Source: Sparassis latifolia
Lineage: Eukaryota; Basidiomycota; Agaricomycetes; Polyporales; Sparassidaceae
DNA: 64,000 nucleotides
Reading direction: 5' to 3'
Assembly (NCBI GenBank): GCA_018466975.1
Contig: CM031555.1
Span: 1,550,001 to 1,614,000 of the forward strand
Shown here one piece after another: positions 11,780 to 21,942 of the stretch. The notes under the pieces are model-generated. The model worked only from the letters and a program-made list of their open reading frames with translations. It did not search any database and was not told the DNA's origin. Position 1 is the first letter of the stretch. Each line of letters opens with the position of its first letter. Position numbers and translations under genes: made by a program.

Positions 11780-12380
11780 AGTCACCAGTTGTAACAGTAG
11801 ACATCAGACACCTACTCAGCTTTGGCAAACATGCTTCTTTGTTAAGTCCCAGAGCATCAGCGGTATTCTCTAATTAAGGTGTATATTCCCATTAGTATAA
11901 TGGTACCAGCTTGATATAGTAGTAGGCTCGCTCAACATCCTTACTACACCTTGCCTCGGCAACACCGGGGTGAAAGCGTGCATGCACACACTTACCTGAC
12001 ATTTTCGCCTGAGTCTGACAGGTGTCAACATTCCCTTGCACTGGTCCACATATAAGACAATGCTCGCTAGCACTTCCCAAGCTTTTCTCCCCCCAATGTC
12101 TTCCCATCGCCTTTCCACTCGCAGACCTGTTCTCGACGACTGTCATGCTGAGCGCCCTGATGACTGCTGCGCTGAACCATCATTGTCATTTATGGAAGAT
12201 AATATATACTGTTAATTAACAGACCTCTAAGATTAGCAGACTCCTTACTTAGCAGACCTCTTTCAGAATTATCTTATCAGCAAGCCTTTAAACTGGAGGA
12301 TTATCTGTTTGCATAATCTTTGAGATAATTCTAAGGATGATCCAAAGGATTATCTAAGTTTAAAATATATTTTTAAGTTG
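11780..12380. other. No gene recognised
   Basis: Short open frames only. 'CCCATTAGTATAATGGTA' at about 11889 resembles a tRNA D-arm region, but no T arm follows. From about 12220 the sequence is AT-rich with repeated GATAAT/ATTATC words like those at 20.2-20.5 kb. Confidence 0.4.
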
Positions 12381-12471
12381 TCACCAGTGAGGATTGAACC
12401 CTCAACCTTGAGAGAAAGTCACATGATCAACTGACACCAGACAATTTAGCCACTACACCATATCAGCCTAC
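12379..12471 (-). repeat. tRNA-like sequence (degenerate; possible SINE head)
   Basis: On the minus strand an A-box-like 'TGGTGTAGTGGCTAAAT' is followed by a B-box-like 'GGGTTCAATCC' in a TGAGG/CCTCA arm. The two acceptor halves do not pair, so it is not a functional tRNA. It may be a tRNA-derived SINE head or a decayed gene. Confidence 0.35.
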
Positions 12472-12761
12472 AAACTTACTCTCATATATAATACATATAG
12501 GAGATTTTGCTAAAGAGACTTAGGCAAATTCTGTCTATCATAAGAGAGTAGCTAAGTTAAACACAAGGCAAACCATGTTTATAATAACATTTTTAGTACA
12601 TGCTTTATAATTCAATCACATTGTGATCTCATCTTTTACAAAAAGACTATAGTCATAAATTTTAAGTTTAGATAATGGACCTTTAATAGTACCTATAAGG
12701 TGAACAGTAGTTTGACAGACGTGTAACATGTTTCAATATAAAACTCGCATAACTAACGCAA

Positions 12762-12969
12762 TACTCTAGATATCGAGCTTGGCAAGCAAAGCGATCCAAG
12801 GCCAAGGCCAACAAGAAGGCAATAAAAGCCAAGGCCAAAGCTGCTAAGGCTGCGCGTGCCAGAGCTTGTCTTTATGGCGAAGCTTATGAGCTAGACTTCA
12901 CATGCGCTGGAGACCAGGAAGAAGCCGGTGCTGAGGGATCCAGTGGGAAGGGAACATCGTGGGTCTAGG
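12762..12969 (+). pseudogene. Last-exon-like fragment encoding a Lys/Ala-rich tail
   Basis: A putative 3' splice site (CTAAC...CTCTAG) is followed by an open frame. It encodes a Lys/Ala-rich tract, then 'GEAYELDFTCAGDQEEAGAE' and a stop at 12967-12969. I do not recognise the protein. It is probably the 3' end of a transposon-encoded gene whose upstream exons are lost. Confidence 0.3.
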
Positions 12970-13126
12970 ATTGACGAGGAATTTTTCTTTGTACTCGCTG
13001 TCTCACTTGCTCAACCTCTCCACTCACACACGTTCAAGTACTATACTCAAATATTGATCACTGCTTGTTTGCACTATTACTCTGTCTGTTTTAGTCACTG
13101 AAGTGCTTGGTCATCTTTGCTGACTA

Positions 13127-13731
13127 ATGTCTGACACTTAAAAGGACAATAGCGAGGTAGGTTTCTATTGTCTTTATTATTTTTATTATCCCTCACTCTC
13201 TTTTGTTTTATCTAGAGTCATTTCTTATTGTTATGACTCAGACTTCTATTATCACATTTTCTATTGTTATTTCTATTGAAGGCGCTTTTCTATTATTTAG
13301 ATTTTCCCACCTTCTTTAGTATATAAACCCTGAAAGTCCACTTGGACTTCCAGAGGAAAATTGTTGCTCTTACGTTACAGAGCATTCTTCTCACCCCAGT
13401 AGTCAGTATATACTCAAGTTCATACTTACCTGAATACAGTGTTATTCAGGCATAGCATTATAGGCATCAAGGAAGTCATAACTTGGTCATCTGTCAATCG
13501 GTCATCTGTCAACTTGGTCACTTATTTCTCGGTCATTCTCTCTGTCTTATTATAAGACAGTCTTTCCCTCTTACTCACACACACACTCTCACACTTGATT
13601 ACTACCAGGTAACCAAGCGATTACTACAACGAATACACTGAGGAATATTTCCCGACTTTGTTCAAGTCCGGTGACCTCAGGAGGATTTTGTTTTGGTTTG
13701 TGTTTTATCCAAGACACCATTCTCGTCTGTC
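13127..13731 (+). repeat. 5' LTR-like region of the gag-protease retroelement
   Basis: Starts 'TGTCTGACAC', contains a TATATAAA box near 13320, and is followed three bases after a TGTCA by 'TGGAGCCCACCGTGGGG', a plausible tRNA primer-binding site. No second copy of this LTR is visible in the window, so both borders are tentative. Confidence 0.4.
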
Positions 13732-13820
13732 AAACTGGAGCCCACCGTGGGGGGTAGTTTCCTTGCTTATCAGGTAACATACTATCCCCATAATACCCCC
13801 TTTACTTTTCCCATTTCCAC

Positions 13821-16800
13821 TTGCCCAACATGCCATCATCACAATCACCTACACCCACCTCAGGATTATCAAGTACCAGTATATCATCCCTGTCTGGTAA
13901 CTCCTCAAATAATCCCACCTCCTCCATTTCCAATCCAGGTTCTACCAGTTCCAGTAACCCCTTATCAGTCAGTTTATCAGCCTCAGCCTCAGTATCAGCA
14001 CCAGTACCCACCACGTCCACAGCGACCTCAGCGATACCAGCGGCCACAGCATCCAATCCATCATCGTCAGCACCCACAGCCACAGCGGTCATACAATCCA
14101 CCACCACCTCGTCCACTAACCCCACTTCAGTTTCCACCACCACCCTATTAATCAGTTCTTCCACCATGTCTAAGACTCGCTCAGTTCATGATATGCCTGT
14201 GCGTGGAGGAAAACAAGCTCCCAGGACTTTTAAAGGTCAGTCATCCCAAGTTAAGGACTTTCTGGAAGACTATGATGCCTTACTGTCCTTTAATCAGGTA
14301 ACTGATAATGGATTAAAGTGTAAAAAAATTCGCCGGTATTGTAGTCGAGCAGTGCGAGAGGTAATAGAAACTCTCTCTGACTACAAGACTCCTAACTGGG
14401 ATAATCTCAAGGCAGAAATTTTGAAGATTTATGATTCAGAAAGGAATGAAAGACGGTTCAAGCATACTGACCTTAAGGATTTTTGTCGTACAGCACGTCA
14501 TTCCTCTATTCACTCACTTTCTACAGTACATTCCTACTATCGTGGATTTCAGCGTATTGCTGGATGGCTAAAGGAGAAGAATATGATAGATGAAGACACT
14601 TATAACAAGGCATTTTGGAAAGGGTTACCTAGGACCCTTAGGCCAAGAATTGAATCATGTGTACTGCGAATTAACCCTGCCCATGATTTAACAAAGCCCT
14701 TTACTGTTGCAAACATGTTAAAATCTTTGGAGGACATGTTTCGCCGTGATAGATTTGATGCCGATGAATCTGAGTCAGATTCTGAACATGATCGAGACCA
14801 ATCTGATTCTGAGGATGGTGCGAACTCTGATTCAGATTCTGCTGAGTCGGAAAATAGTGACAATGAATTTTCTAGATACAAGAAGAGTTCTAAGAAACAG
14901 CCAAAGAAGACCTCAAGCTCTGAAGATAAATCTGGAAAAATCAAGAGGAAGAAGAAGCGCAAGATGGAGTCAGGCCATAAGGTGCATGTGCACCTGCGTG
15001 CATTACAAGATGAGGAAACAGCAGCGGAAGAATTTGATGAAGTAGAAACAATTATTAGGAAACTTCAGACACTGTCATTGGATGATCCTAACTACTCTAC
15101 TCTGTTTTACAGGGCATACAAGTTGGATAAGGATATTGTACAAATTGTACAACGTCCTAAGAGGCCGGGAGAATCCACTTCATCACCCATTGTGCGTTCA
15201 GGAGGACCCCCTGCAACAATGGCAGACAATAGACCATTGTCCCGTGGAGAAATGACCTGTTATGGTTGCGGGAAGAAAGGGCACTCCATGAATTATTGTC
15301 CAGAGATTATTGACCTTTTGAATAAAGGGACAATAAAACGTGACATAAATGGCAAGTTAACAATGCCAGATGGGTCTCCTATTCGCAGAGGAAGGGATGA
15401 GCCTATTGTCTCAGCCTTCCATAAAACCCAGCTTGCGCAGTCAAACTTTATCTCATTTACTGCGGAAACCATGGCTTGCATTTCTGACACTGAATCTGAC
15501 ATTCTTGTTATGCCTGCTGAGCGCTCTTCCAAGTCCACCAAGGGAGCGCGCAAGGAGCGCTTTGAAGGTGTGTTCCCTCCTGCCAAGCCTAGTTGGGCTC
15601 GGAGACTTGATGACAAAGCTGACAAAGCCAAAGCAGATAAGCCTAAAGTGGACAAACCCCCGGAACCCCGCCCAATTATTATTCAGCCCCCTCAGTTTGA
15701 TCCCAAAGATGACGATGTTATTATGGAAGATGAAACCCCGAAGAAGCCGAAGAAGTCTCGTAAGTCATCATCAGTTCCTACGAAAATACCAGCTAATAAG
15801 GAGGCAGAGCCCGAAAAATCGGAGAAAGCGCGGAAATACCTTCCCACCCAATCCGCTCTTTCGGGTCAGGTTCAGCCTGCAACAGTACTCAATAAAATAT
15901 TGAGTACTCCTATTACAATTTCGGTAGGCGAGGTAATTGGATCCTCAAGAGAGATTTCTAATTATTTATCGGAAATTATTAAGTACAAACGGGCACCCGC
16001 GGAGCCCGACAATAATATGGTGGCAAGTACTATTATTATGCGGAATCGGCACGCGCTTATTCAATTTTCTATTGATTGCGACGGGCGCCAGATCGAGGCC
16101 ATTGTCGACACAGGTTCAATGTTAAACATCGTACACTCGCGCATATGGAAAGACAAGATTCAACGACCTCTCAGCCGCAGCTACCAAATTACCATGAAGG
16201 ATGCAAACAGCGGCAAAGGAGATCTCCTCGGCTTAGTCCAGCAAGTCCCGCTGCAGTGCGGCGCGGTCACCACTTGGGCGAATCTCTACGTTGCCGACCA
16301 CGTTTCCTTCGACCTTCTCCTCGGATGGCCATGGCAGTGTGACAACCAGGTCACCATCGACGAGCGACCCGACAGAACTTATCTCATTTTCAAGAACCCA
16401 CACTTCGGCGAGCACGAGCTTCTCGCGACTCCGGAGCACCCCCTCGACTTCGAACCTCATTCGCACATTGTAGAATCCAACTCGGCAGACTCTTTTCTCA
16501 TTTCGGCACTGGAACCTAGTACTCATATTATCGATACCCCGATTCCACCCACGGACACTCTCGCGCCCGCTGACTGGAACCCCGAGCCCACACCCTCGAA
16601 TCTCGATGAACGCTATCGCGCAGGAATCCATCGCGATGACACCTATCTATGCTCATTCGGATATTGGCAGGGCAGCTGCTACGAGGACTGGTACATACCC
16701 AACGCGACACTTTCGGGCAGAGTATTTGGACCTCCCGGAATTTATTCTAGCCGCGGACACCCCTTCGAGCGTGAAGGGCACTCTTTTGTTCGATTTTTCC

Positions 16801-16961
16801 CGCACGACTACACTAACCGTGATTGGCCGGGCGCGATGTCAGTCAATGACGTCGACCTCCCGAATCTCGAATATCCTGTCGCTCGTGAAGAAGACCCCTC
16901 CGTCACTTCAGGGTACCCTTCCGACCTAGCTCTTAGCTTCAACATAATCTATATTGTGTAG
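13821..16961 (+). CDS. Retroelement gag-protease polyprotein without reverse transcriptase
   Basis: An uninterrupted frame of 1046 codons. Order: Ser/Thr-rich N terminus (1-110), gag-like helical region (about 125-310), acidic Ser/Asp-rich segment, and a CCHC zinc knuckle 'CYGCGKKGHSMNYC' (about residue 480). A Lys/Pro-rich linker follows, then a retropepsin-like aspartic protease with 'IVDTGSMLN' (about residue 765) and 'LLLGWPW'. It should package and cut its own gag, but has no reverse transcriptase, RNase H or integrase. It is intact while neighbouring elements are broken. Base composition shifts from AT-rich in gag to GC-rich from about 16050. The last 19 codons lie inside the left arm of a 325-bp inverted repeat, so the natural C terminus may have been replaced. 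An alternative start is the Met at 14166 just before the conserved gag part. Could be a non-autonomous LTR element or a domesticated gag. Confidence 0.75.
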   Translation: MPNMPSSQSPTPTSGLSSTSISSLSGNSSNNPTSSISNPGSTSSSNPLSVSLSASASVSAPVPTTSTATSAIPAATASNPSSSAPTATAVIQSTTTSSTNPTSVSTTTLLISSSTMSKTRSVHDMPVRGGKQAPRTFKGQSSQVKDFLEDYDALLSFNQVTDNGLKCKKIRRYCSRAVREVIETLSDYKTPNWDNLKAEILKIYDSERNERRFKHTDLKDFCRTARHSSIHSLSTVHSYYRGFQRIAGWLKEKNMIDEDTYNKAFWKGLPRTLRPRIESCVLRINPAHDLTKPFTVANMLKSLEDMFRRDRFDADESESDSEHDRDQSDSEDGANSDSDSAESENSDNEFSRYKKSSKKQPKKTSSSEDKSGKIKRKKKRKMESGHKVHVHLRALQDEETAAEEFDEVETIIRKLQTLSLDDPNYSTLFYRAYKLDKDIVQIVQRPKRPGESTSSPIVRSGGPPATMADNRPLSRGEMTCYGCGKKGHSMNYCPEIIDLLNKGTIKRDINGKLTMPDGSPIRRGRDEPIVSAFHKTQLAQSNFISFTAETMACISDTESDILVMPAERSSKSTKGARKERFEGVFPPAKPSWARRLDDKADKAKADKPKVDKPPEPRPIIIQPPQFDPKDDDVIMEDETPKKPKKSRKSSSVPTKIPANKEAEPEKSEKARKYLPTQSALSGQVQPATVLNKILSTPITISVGEVIGSSREISNYLSEIIKYKRAPAEPDNNMVASTIIMRNRHALIQFSIDCDGRQIEAIVDTGSMLNIVHSRIWKDKIQRPLSRSYQITMKDANSGKGDLLGLVQQVPLQCGAVTTWANLYVADHVSFDLLLGWPWQCDNQVTIDERPDRTYLIFKNPHFGEHELLATPEHPLDFEPHSHIVESNSADSFLISALEPSTHIIDTPIPPTDTLAPADWNPEPTPSNLDERYRAGIHRDDTYLCSFGYWQGSCYEDWYIPNATLSGRVFGPPGIYSSRGHPFEREGHSFVRFFPHDYTNRDWPGAMSVNDVDLPNLEYPVAREEDPSVTSGYPSDLALSFNIIYIV

Positions 16962-18118
16962 TGGCTAAGAGCCTCTCAGGTGTCAGACAGACCATGGTAC
17001 TAATACATGTCCCAGGGCATTATATGGGATTACCCAGGGCAAAGGCAGGGCAAAGGCTGGTCCAATGGCACAATTATCATATGGGATGTCCTATAGTACT
17101 AGGGCATTGATATTTATATCCCAGTATTACTGGTTGTCCCATGGTGCCAGGGGTACATAGGGATGTCCCACTATTAGTAAAACATGTATTTTCAGGCTAT
17201 TGTATGGTAGTTTTTTTATACTTTGTTCCACTATCATATTATCTAAGCCTTAATTATGAAAACAGTGACTATAGTGATATAAACAAGCACTTTATTTGCA
17301 TATTATATAAGGTGGGATCTCCCATTTTAAGGACATCCTAAGATGTTATTTTAAGATTCACAGATATTTAGTCTCTTCTTTAGCCTGAAGTTTCTATTTA
17401 ACTACTATAATTATCTAGAGATTTATACTAACAGTTGAATTACTAAGGTTTAAGAGTGACAGGTCCTTACAAGGGATATCCCATCACATAAAGGGACATC
17501 CCATAATACAAAGGTGTCATTCAGTGAATGCATTTCTGAGTGTGACTTGACTGAAGTCTTAGGTCAAATGCCTTTCTTTTTTCATTCAAATACAGTATAT
17601 GATAGGAGACATGACAAGAATATATCTCCTTTGCTAGTATATTAGTAGACTGAGTAGTTTTATTTCTTGAGACACTTGGTGAAAGTTGTAGTATAGCTAT
17701 GATACATACTATGTGCCAAAGATTATATCATGCACTTATTTACAGTATTCTAGTCACTGTTTTTATAATTAGAGCTTATACAATATGATTGTAGAACAAA
17801 GTATAAAAAAACTACCATACAATAGCCTGAAAATACATGTTTTACTAATAGTGGGACATCCCTATGTACCCCTGGCACCATGGGACAACCAGTAATACTG
17901 GGATATAAATATCAATGCCCTAGTACTATAGGACATCCCATATGATAATTGTGCCATTGGACCAGCCTTTGCCCTGCCTTTGCCCTGGGTAATCCCATAT
18001 AATGCCCTGGGACATGTATTAGTACCATGGTCTGTCTGACACCTGAGAGGCTCTTAGCCACTACACAATATAGATTATGTTGAAGCTAAGAGCTAGGTCG
18101 GAAGGGTACCCTGAAGTG
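16904..18118. mobile_element. Fold-back-like element with 325-bp inverted repeats
   Basis: Arms 16904-17228 and 17794-18118 are reverse complements with no gap (coordinates always sum to 35022), and I found no mismatch on reading. The 565-bp spacer is AT-rich and non-coding. The outer end is 'CACTTCAGGGTACCC'. No target-site duplication is evident at the outer borders. The left arm contains the 3' end of the gag-protease frame, so this is either a fold-back/MITE insertion into that gene or an inverted duplication of its 3' region. Confidence 0.8.
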
Positions 18119-18289
18119 TAGCTCTCTCCAAAGAGTTACACTTAATTGTTATTGAGGATTAATATCTGTTAAGTCACAATATAATGTTGCTACTCCAAGT
18201 TGCAGGTCATACTCCACAGTATATAACTTTGGCCATAAGTTTCAGATGATACTCCATTGCATACAGACATCATTACAGAAGCAGTGCCA

Positions 18290-19560
18290 GCTGGTCATTT
18301 AGCATTTTTATGTGTGAAACCATGGCTGGCCATCAATCAGGAACTTATAACATGGTGGCCCTTCACTTTATACAACAGCTGTCATCAATTTCAGACAGTG
18401 CTTCAAGTTGAATTAACTTTACCAGAGAAGGACCGCCAGGTTAGTGAAGAATCACCAGATTACATCTAGCCATTGTCAGGATGTGAAGCCATGGCTCAAC
18501 GTCTATCAGAAACTCATGAAATGGTGGTGCTTTACTTTATATACCAACTACTATGAATTCCAGATAGTGCTCCAAGTTCTATGAACTTTGCCAGAGAAGG
18601 AGAGCCAAATTGCTGAGTTTTTTACTGGTTGAGTCTTACCTTCACCAGAATGTGAGGCCATGGCTCGCCATATACCAGGAACTCATAGAATGGTGGCACT
18701 TCACTTTATAAATCTCCTACTACAAGTTTCAGACAGTGCTTCATGTTTGACAAACTTTGCCAGAGACAGAGAGGCAGGTTGGTGAGTTTTTACTGGTTGA
18801 GCCTCGCCTTCACCAGAATGTGAAGCCATGGCTCATCATATACCAGCAACTCATAAAATGGTGGCATTGCACTATATAAATTCTCTACTACAAGTCTCAG
18901 ACTGTCATCCAAGTTTAACAAACTTCGCCAGAGAAGAAGAGCCAGGTTGGCGACTTTTTGGCAAATTGAGTCTCGCTATCACCAGAATGTAAAGCCGTGG
19001 CTCGCCATATACCCAGGAAGTCTAAAATGGCAGCACTGCACTTTATAAGTCCTCTTCTACAAGTTTCAGACAGTGCCCTAAGTTTAACACACTTTGCCAA
19101 AGAAGGGGAGCCAGGATGGTGAGTTTTTTACTAGTTGAGTCACACCATCACCAGAATGCGAGGCCATGACTCTCCATATCTAAGTTTAACAAACTTCGCC
19201 AAAGAAGGAGAGTCAGGTTGCCGAGTTATTTACTGGTTGACTCTCGCTATCACAAGAATGTAAAGCCATGGCTCACCATATACCCAGAAAGTCTAAAAAT
19301 GGCAGCACTGCACTTTATATATCCTCTTCTACAAGTTTCAGACAGTCCTTTAAGTTTAGCAAACTTCGCCAGAGAAGGAAAGCCATGTTAGCGACTTTTT
19401 GGCAAATTGAGTCTCGCCATCACCAGAATATAAAGCCATAGTTCGCCATATATCAGAAACTCATAAAATGGTGGCACTGCACTCTATACGACAGTTACAA
19501 TAAGTTTCAGTCAGGACTCCATGTTGTAAAAACTCCACCAGAGATGTAGTGTCAGGTTAG
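18290..19560. repeat. ~169-bp tandem satellite, about eight units
   Basis: The landmark 'GCCATGGCTCGCC' (with variants) recurs at about 18318, 18486, 18656, 18823, 18993, 19162, 19264 and 19433. Spacings are 167-170 bp except one of about 102 bp, a truncated unit. Shared blocks include 'CTCATAAAATGGTGGCAC', 'CAAGTTTCAGACAGTGC' and 'TTACTGGTTGAGTC'. Units differ by scattered substitutions. Confidence 0.85.
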
Positions 19561-19625
19561 TAATTAGGTGTCTTGCTGAGTCCAGACACTGCCAGCATTA
19601 TGATGGTGAACCAATCACTGACTAA

Positions 19626-20100
19626 TAACACCATGTCGGTGGGCCCACTGCTCAGAACAACGCCTATGGCAGTGGGCCCACTGCTCATAAGAACAACGCC
19701 TATGGCAGTGGGCCCACTGCTCAGAAGTACTCCTATGGCGGTGGGTCCACTGCTCAGAAGTACTCCTATGGCAGTGGGTCCACTGCTCAGAACATCACCT
19801 ATAATGGTGGGCCTACTGCTCAGAAGTACCCCTATGGTGGTGGGTCCATTGCTAAATAATAGCATTATGGCAATGAGCCCACTACTCAGAAGTACCCCTA
19901 TGGCAGTGGGCCCACTGCTCAGAACAACACCTATGGCAGTGGGCCCACTGCTCAGAAGTACCCCTATGGCAGTGGGCCCATCGCTAAATAATAGCATTAT
20001 GGTGATGGGCCCACTGCTCAGAAGTACTCCTATAGCAGTGGGCCCACTGCTCAGAACTACCCCCATGGCTGTGGGCCCATCACTCCAGCCTTCCCTTCAC
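19626..20100. repeat. 33-bp minisatellite open on both strands
   Basis: About 14 units built on 'CTCAGAAGTACCCCTATGGC' plus 'AGTGGGCCCACTG'. Because 33 is a multiple of three, the array reads without stops on the plus strand (repeats of MAVGPLLRSTP) and on the minus strand (repeats of GPTAIGVLLSS). Some units carry a 3-bp or longer change, including an AATAATAGC variant. No promoter, introns or conserved flanking domain support a real protein. Confidence 0.85.
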
Positions 20101-20199
20101 CACCATGGGCCCATCGCTGATAGCTTCCTACACAAACCGATGGGCCGACGTCCGCTGGCAGTCCAGTTCATGACAATGTCAGGGTAAATGGGAGTCCAG

Positions 20200-20680
20200 T
20201 TCACAAACACATCTTTGTCAGTTATAAAGGATAATCTTTAGTGCTAATAAGCACAAAAAAAGGATTAACTTCCCGCTAATTAGGCAGGCCCTTCTGGGGA
20301 GGGTTTATCTACGGATAATCCCTCTCACTGAGAAGAGTGTATCAACCATAGATCATGCAGGATTATCCTCAGATCATCCACTTCTTATCCCAAGATAATC
20401 CCCTGAGTGATCGTGTAATCCCTTGAGATCATTCAGGATTATCTTCACTTATCTCTCAGAGTTATCACACAATAGAGATCATCCATATATAAAGTATGGA
20501 TTATCCTTCATATTAAGCAACATAAAGGAGGGTGAATCTAAAGGATCAACTGAGGATTAACTAGGGATAATCCTAGCATGAAGATCAAAACAGAGACAAA
20601 ATGTGAGTGAAGGTACAAAGGATTAGACAAGGATATCACAGTAATAAGGATTCATGAAGGATCAAGGAGAGATTAATAAA
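20200..20680. other. AT-rich region with dense GATAATCC/GGATTATC words
   Basis: Many copies of GGATTATC and its complement occur without a regular period. No coding signal. Confidence 0.45.
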
Positions 20681-20689
20681 GGATAATAG

Positions 20690-20850
20690 TGACAGACATA
20701 GGGATTAAGAAACAGTTGGGATCAGCATAGGGATTAAGGAAACATAGGGATCAGCATAGGGATCAAGGGAACATAGGGATTAACATAGGGATCAAGGAAA
20801 CATAGAGATTAACATAGGAATCAAGGAAACATAGGGAATAACATAGATAT
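20690..20850. repeat. Short tandem array of ~30-bp units
   Basis: Repeats of 'ACATAGGGATCA' / 'GCATAGGGATTAAGGAAACA' and close variants run in one direction. No coding potential beyond simple repetition. Confidence 0.7.
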
Positions 20851-21490
20851 CAATGCATAGGTATCAGAATATGGTGAGAGTATCAGCGGACATGGAGAAA
20901 GAGAGCTGAGTAGGAAGGGTCTGTTGTGCGAGGCACCAAAAGAGCTGGTGGAGAAAGGACATGACAGTAAGTTGAGAAGAAAGAGGCAGGGATGTGGCTA
21001 GCTCTCACAGCAGAAATCCTCCATGCGGCACATCCGAGGAGATTCTCTGCACGTGGTGAGGCTCCTTATCTATTAGGATTTACTTCAATTAGCTGCAATT
21101 TATCAATGTTTCCTGGTTGTGGCAAATGCACCCTTAGAATCACTGCTTACAATGCAAACTCCAGAACCAAAATGAGTAGATTACAGTTTTCATTCGTGTA
21201 ACACCATTCGAAGGCAAGTTAAAGCATAATGGTGCTCAGTGATTCCTAATCATAATGTGAAAATGATTGCAGATAGTACTCGTGGCATTGCAGTGCTTCG
21301 CTTAAAGAGAAGCGAAGATGGGAGTTGTCTGTGGTGTTTGCACTGTGAAGATGAACAGGATATGAGGACAGGAATGTACGATATTTTAACTGCTTCACTC
21401 CCATGCACCAGAGATGTGATGATGTAGTGGCTCAGCTGGGAGAACAAGGGATCGGTATAATGGATTATCAATGGGAAAGGCTCAAGACTG
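20851..21490. other. No gene recognised; A-box-like motif near 21425
   Basis: Open frames are short and featureless. 'GTGGCTCAGCTGGGAGA' near 21427 and again at 21491 resembles the tRNA-Phe D arm, as if two SINE heads lay in tandem; only the second is followed by a body. Confidence 0.4.
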
Positions 21491-21942
21491 GTGGCTCAGC
21501 TGGGAGAGCACAAATGAGGGATGGCTCACCGGTGAACTTAAGATGAAGGTTGCGTGTTCAATTCACGCTTCTGGCAAAATTTATTTTCACCTGGGGGATA
21601 AAGTGTCTGTTTACCTTTAAATGACTTGTGGCTTATAATTCACCGGTGTAGTAATGTTTTGGCCTTGCTTTTTCATCAAATCTACACTTAATAGCTAGCC
21701 TCAAGAGGGAGAAGATTGAGTACTGGGTGACCAACTGTGATTAAAAATCAGGACAAAAGCAAAAGACCATAGTGAAGATACAGCTGTCTGTATAAATAAA
21801 TAAGAATCATACGGACTGGTTATGAAAAAGTCCCAGTGTTAGTTGGGCCAATAGAGGATGAAATATTTCCAGGCTATAATAATTGTCTTATTCTTGCTCT
21901 TCTAGTATTTATATTTTACTTGGTTGGAGTGGGCTGATACTA
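21491..21942 (+). mobile_element. SINE-like element, copy 2 (degraded tRNA head)
   Basis: A D-arm-like 'GGCTCAGCTGGGAGAGC' and a T-arm-like 'TGCGTGTTCAATTCACGC' survive, but the anticodon arm and 5' acceptor are gone. The body from 21576 matches that after 8346 up to 'GGGCTGATACTA'. One small indel occurs around 21830. Confidence 0.65.

Noticed and set aside
11886..11960. tRNA-Gly-like A-box at 'CCCATTAGTATAATGG'
   Set aside because: No B box or pairing acceptor ends within tRNA distance.
13802..14167. Minus-strand and third-frame proline-rich frames at the start of the gag-protease gene
   Set aside because: They mirror the Ser/Thr-rich N terminus and have no continuation or conserved motif.
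19557..20187. Long open frames on both strands as a real repeat protein gene
   Set aside because: The frames are explained by a 33-bp unit; no start context, introns, signal or flanking domain supports a gene.
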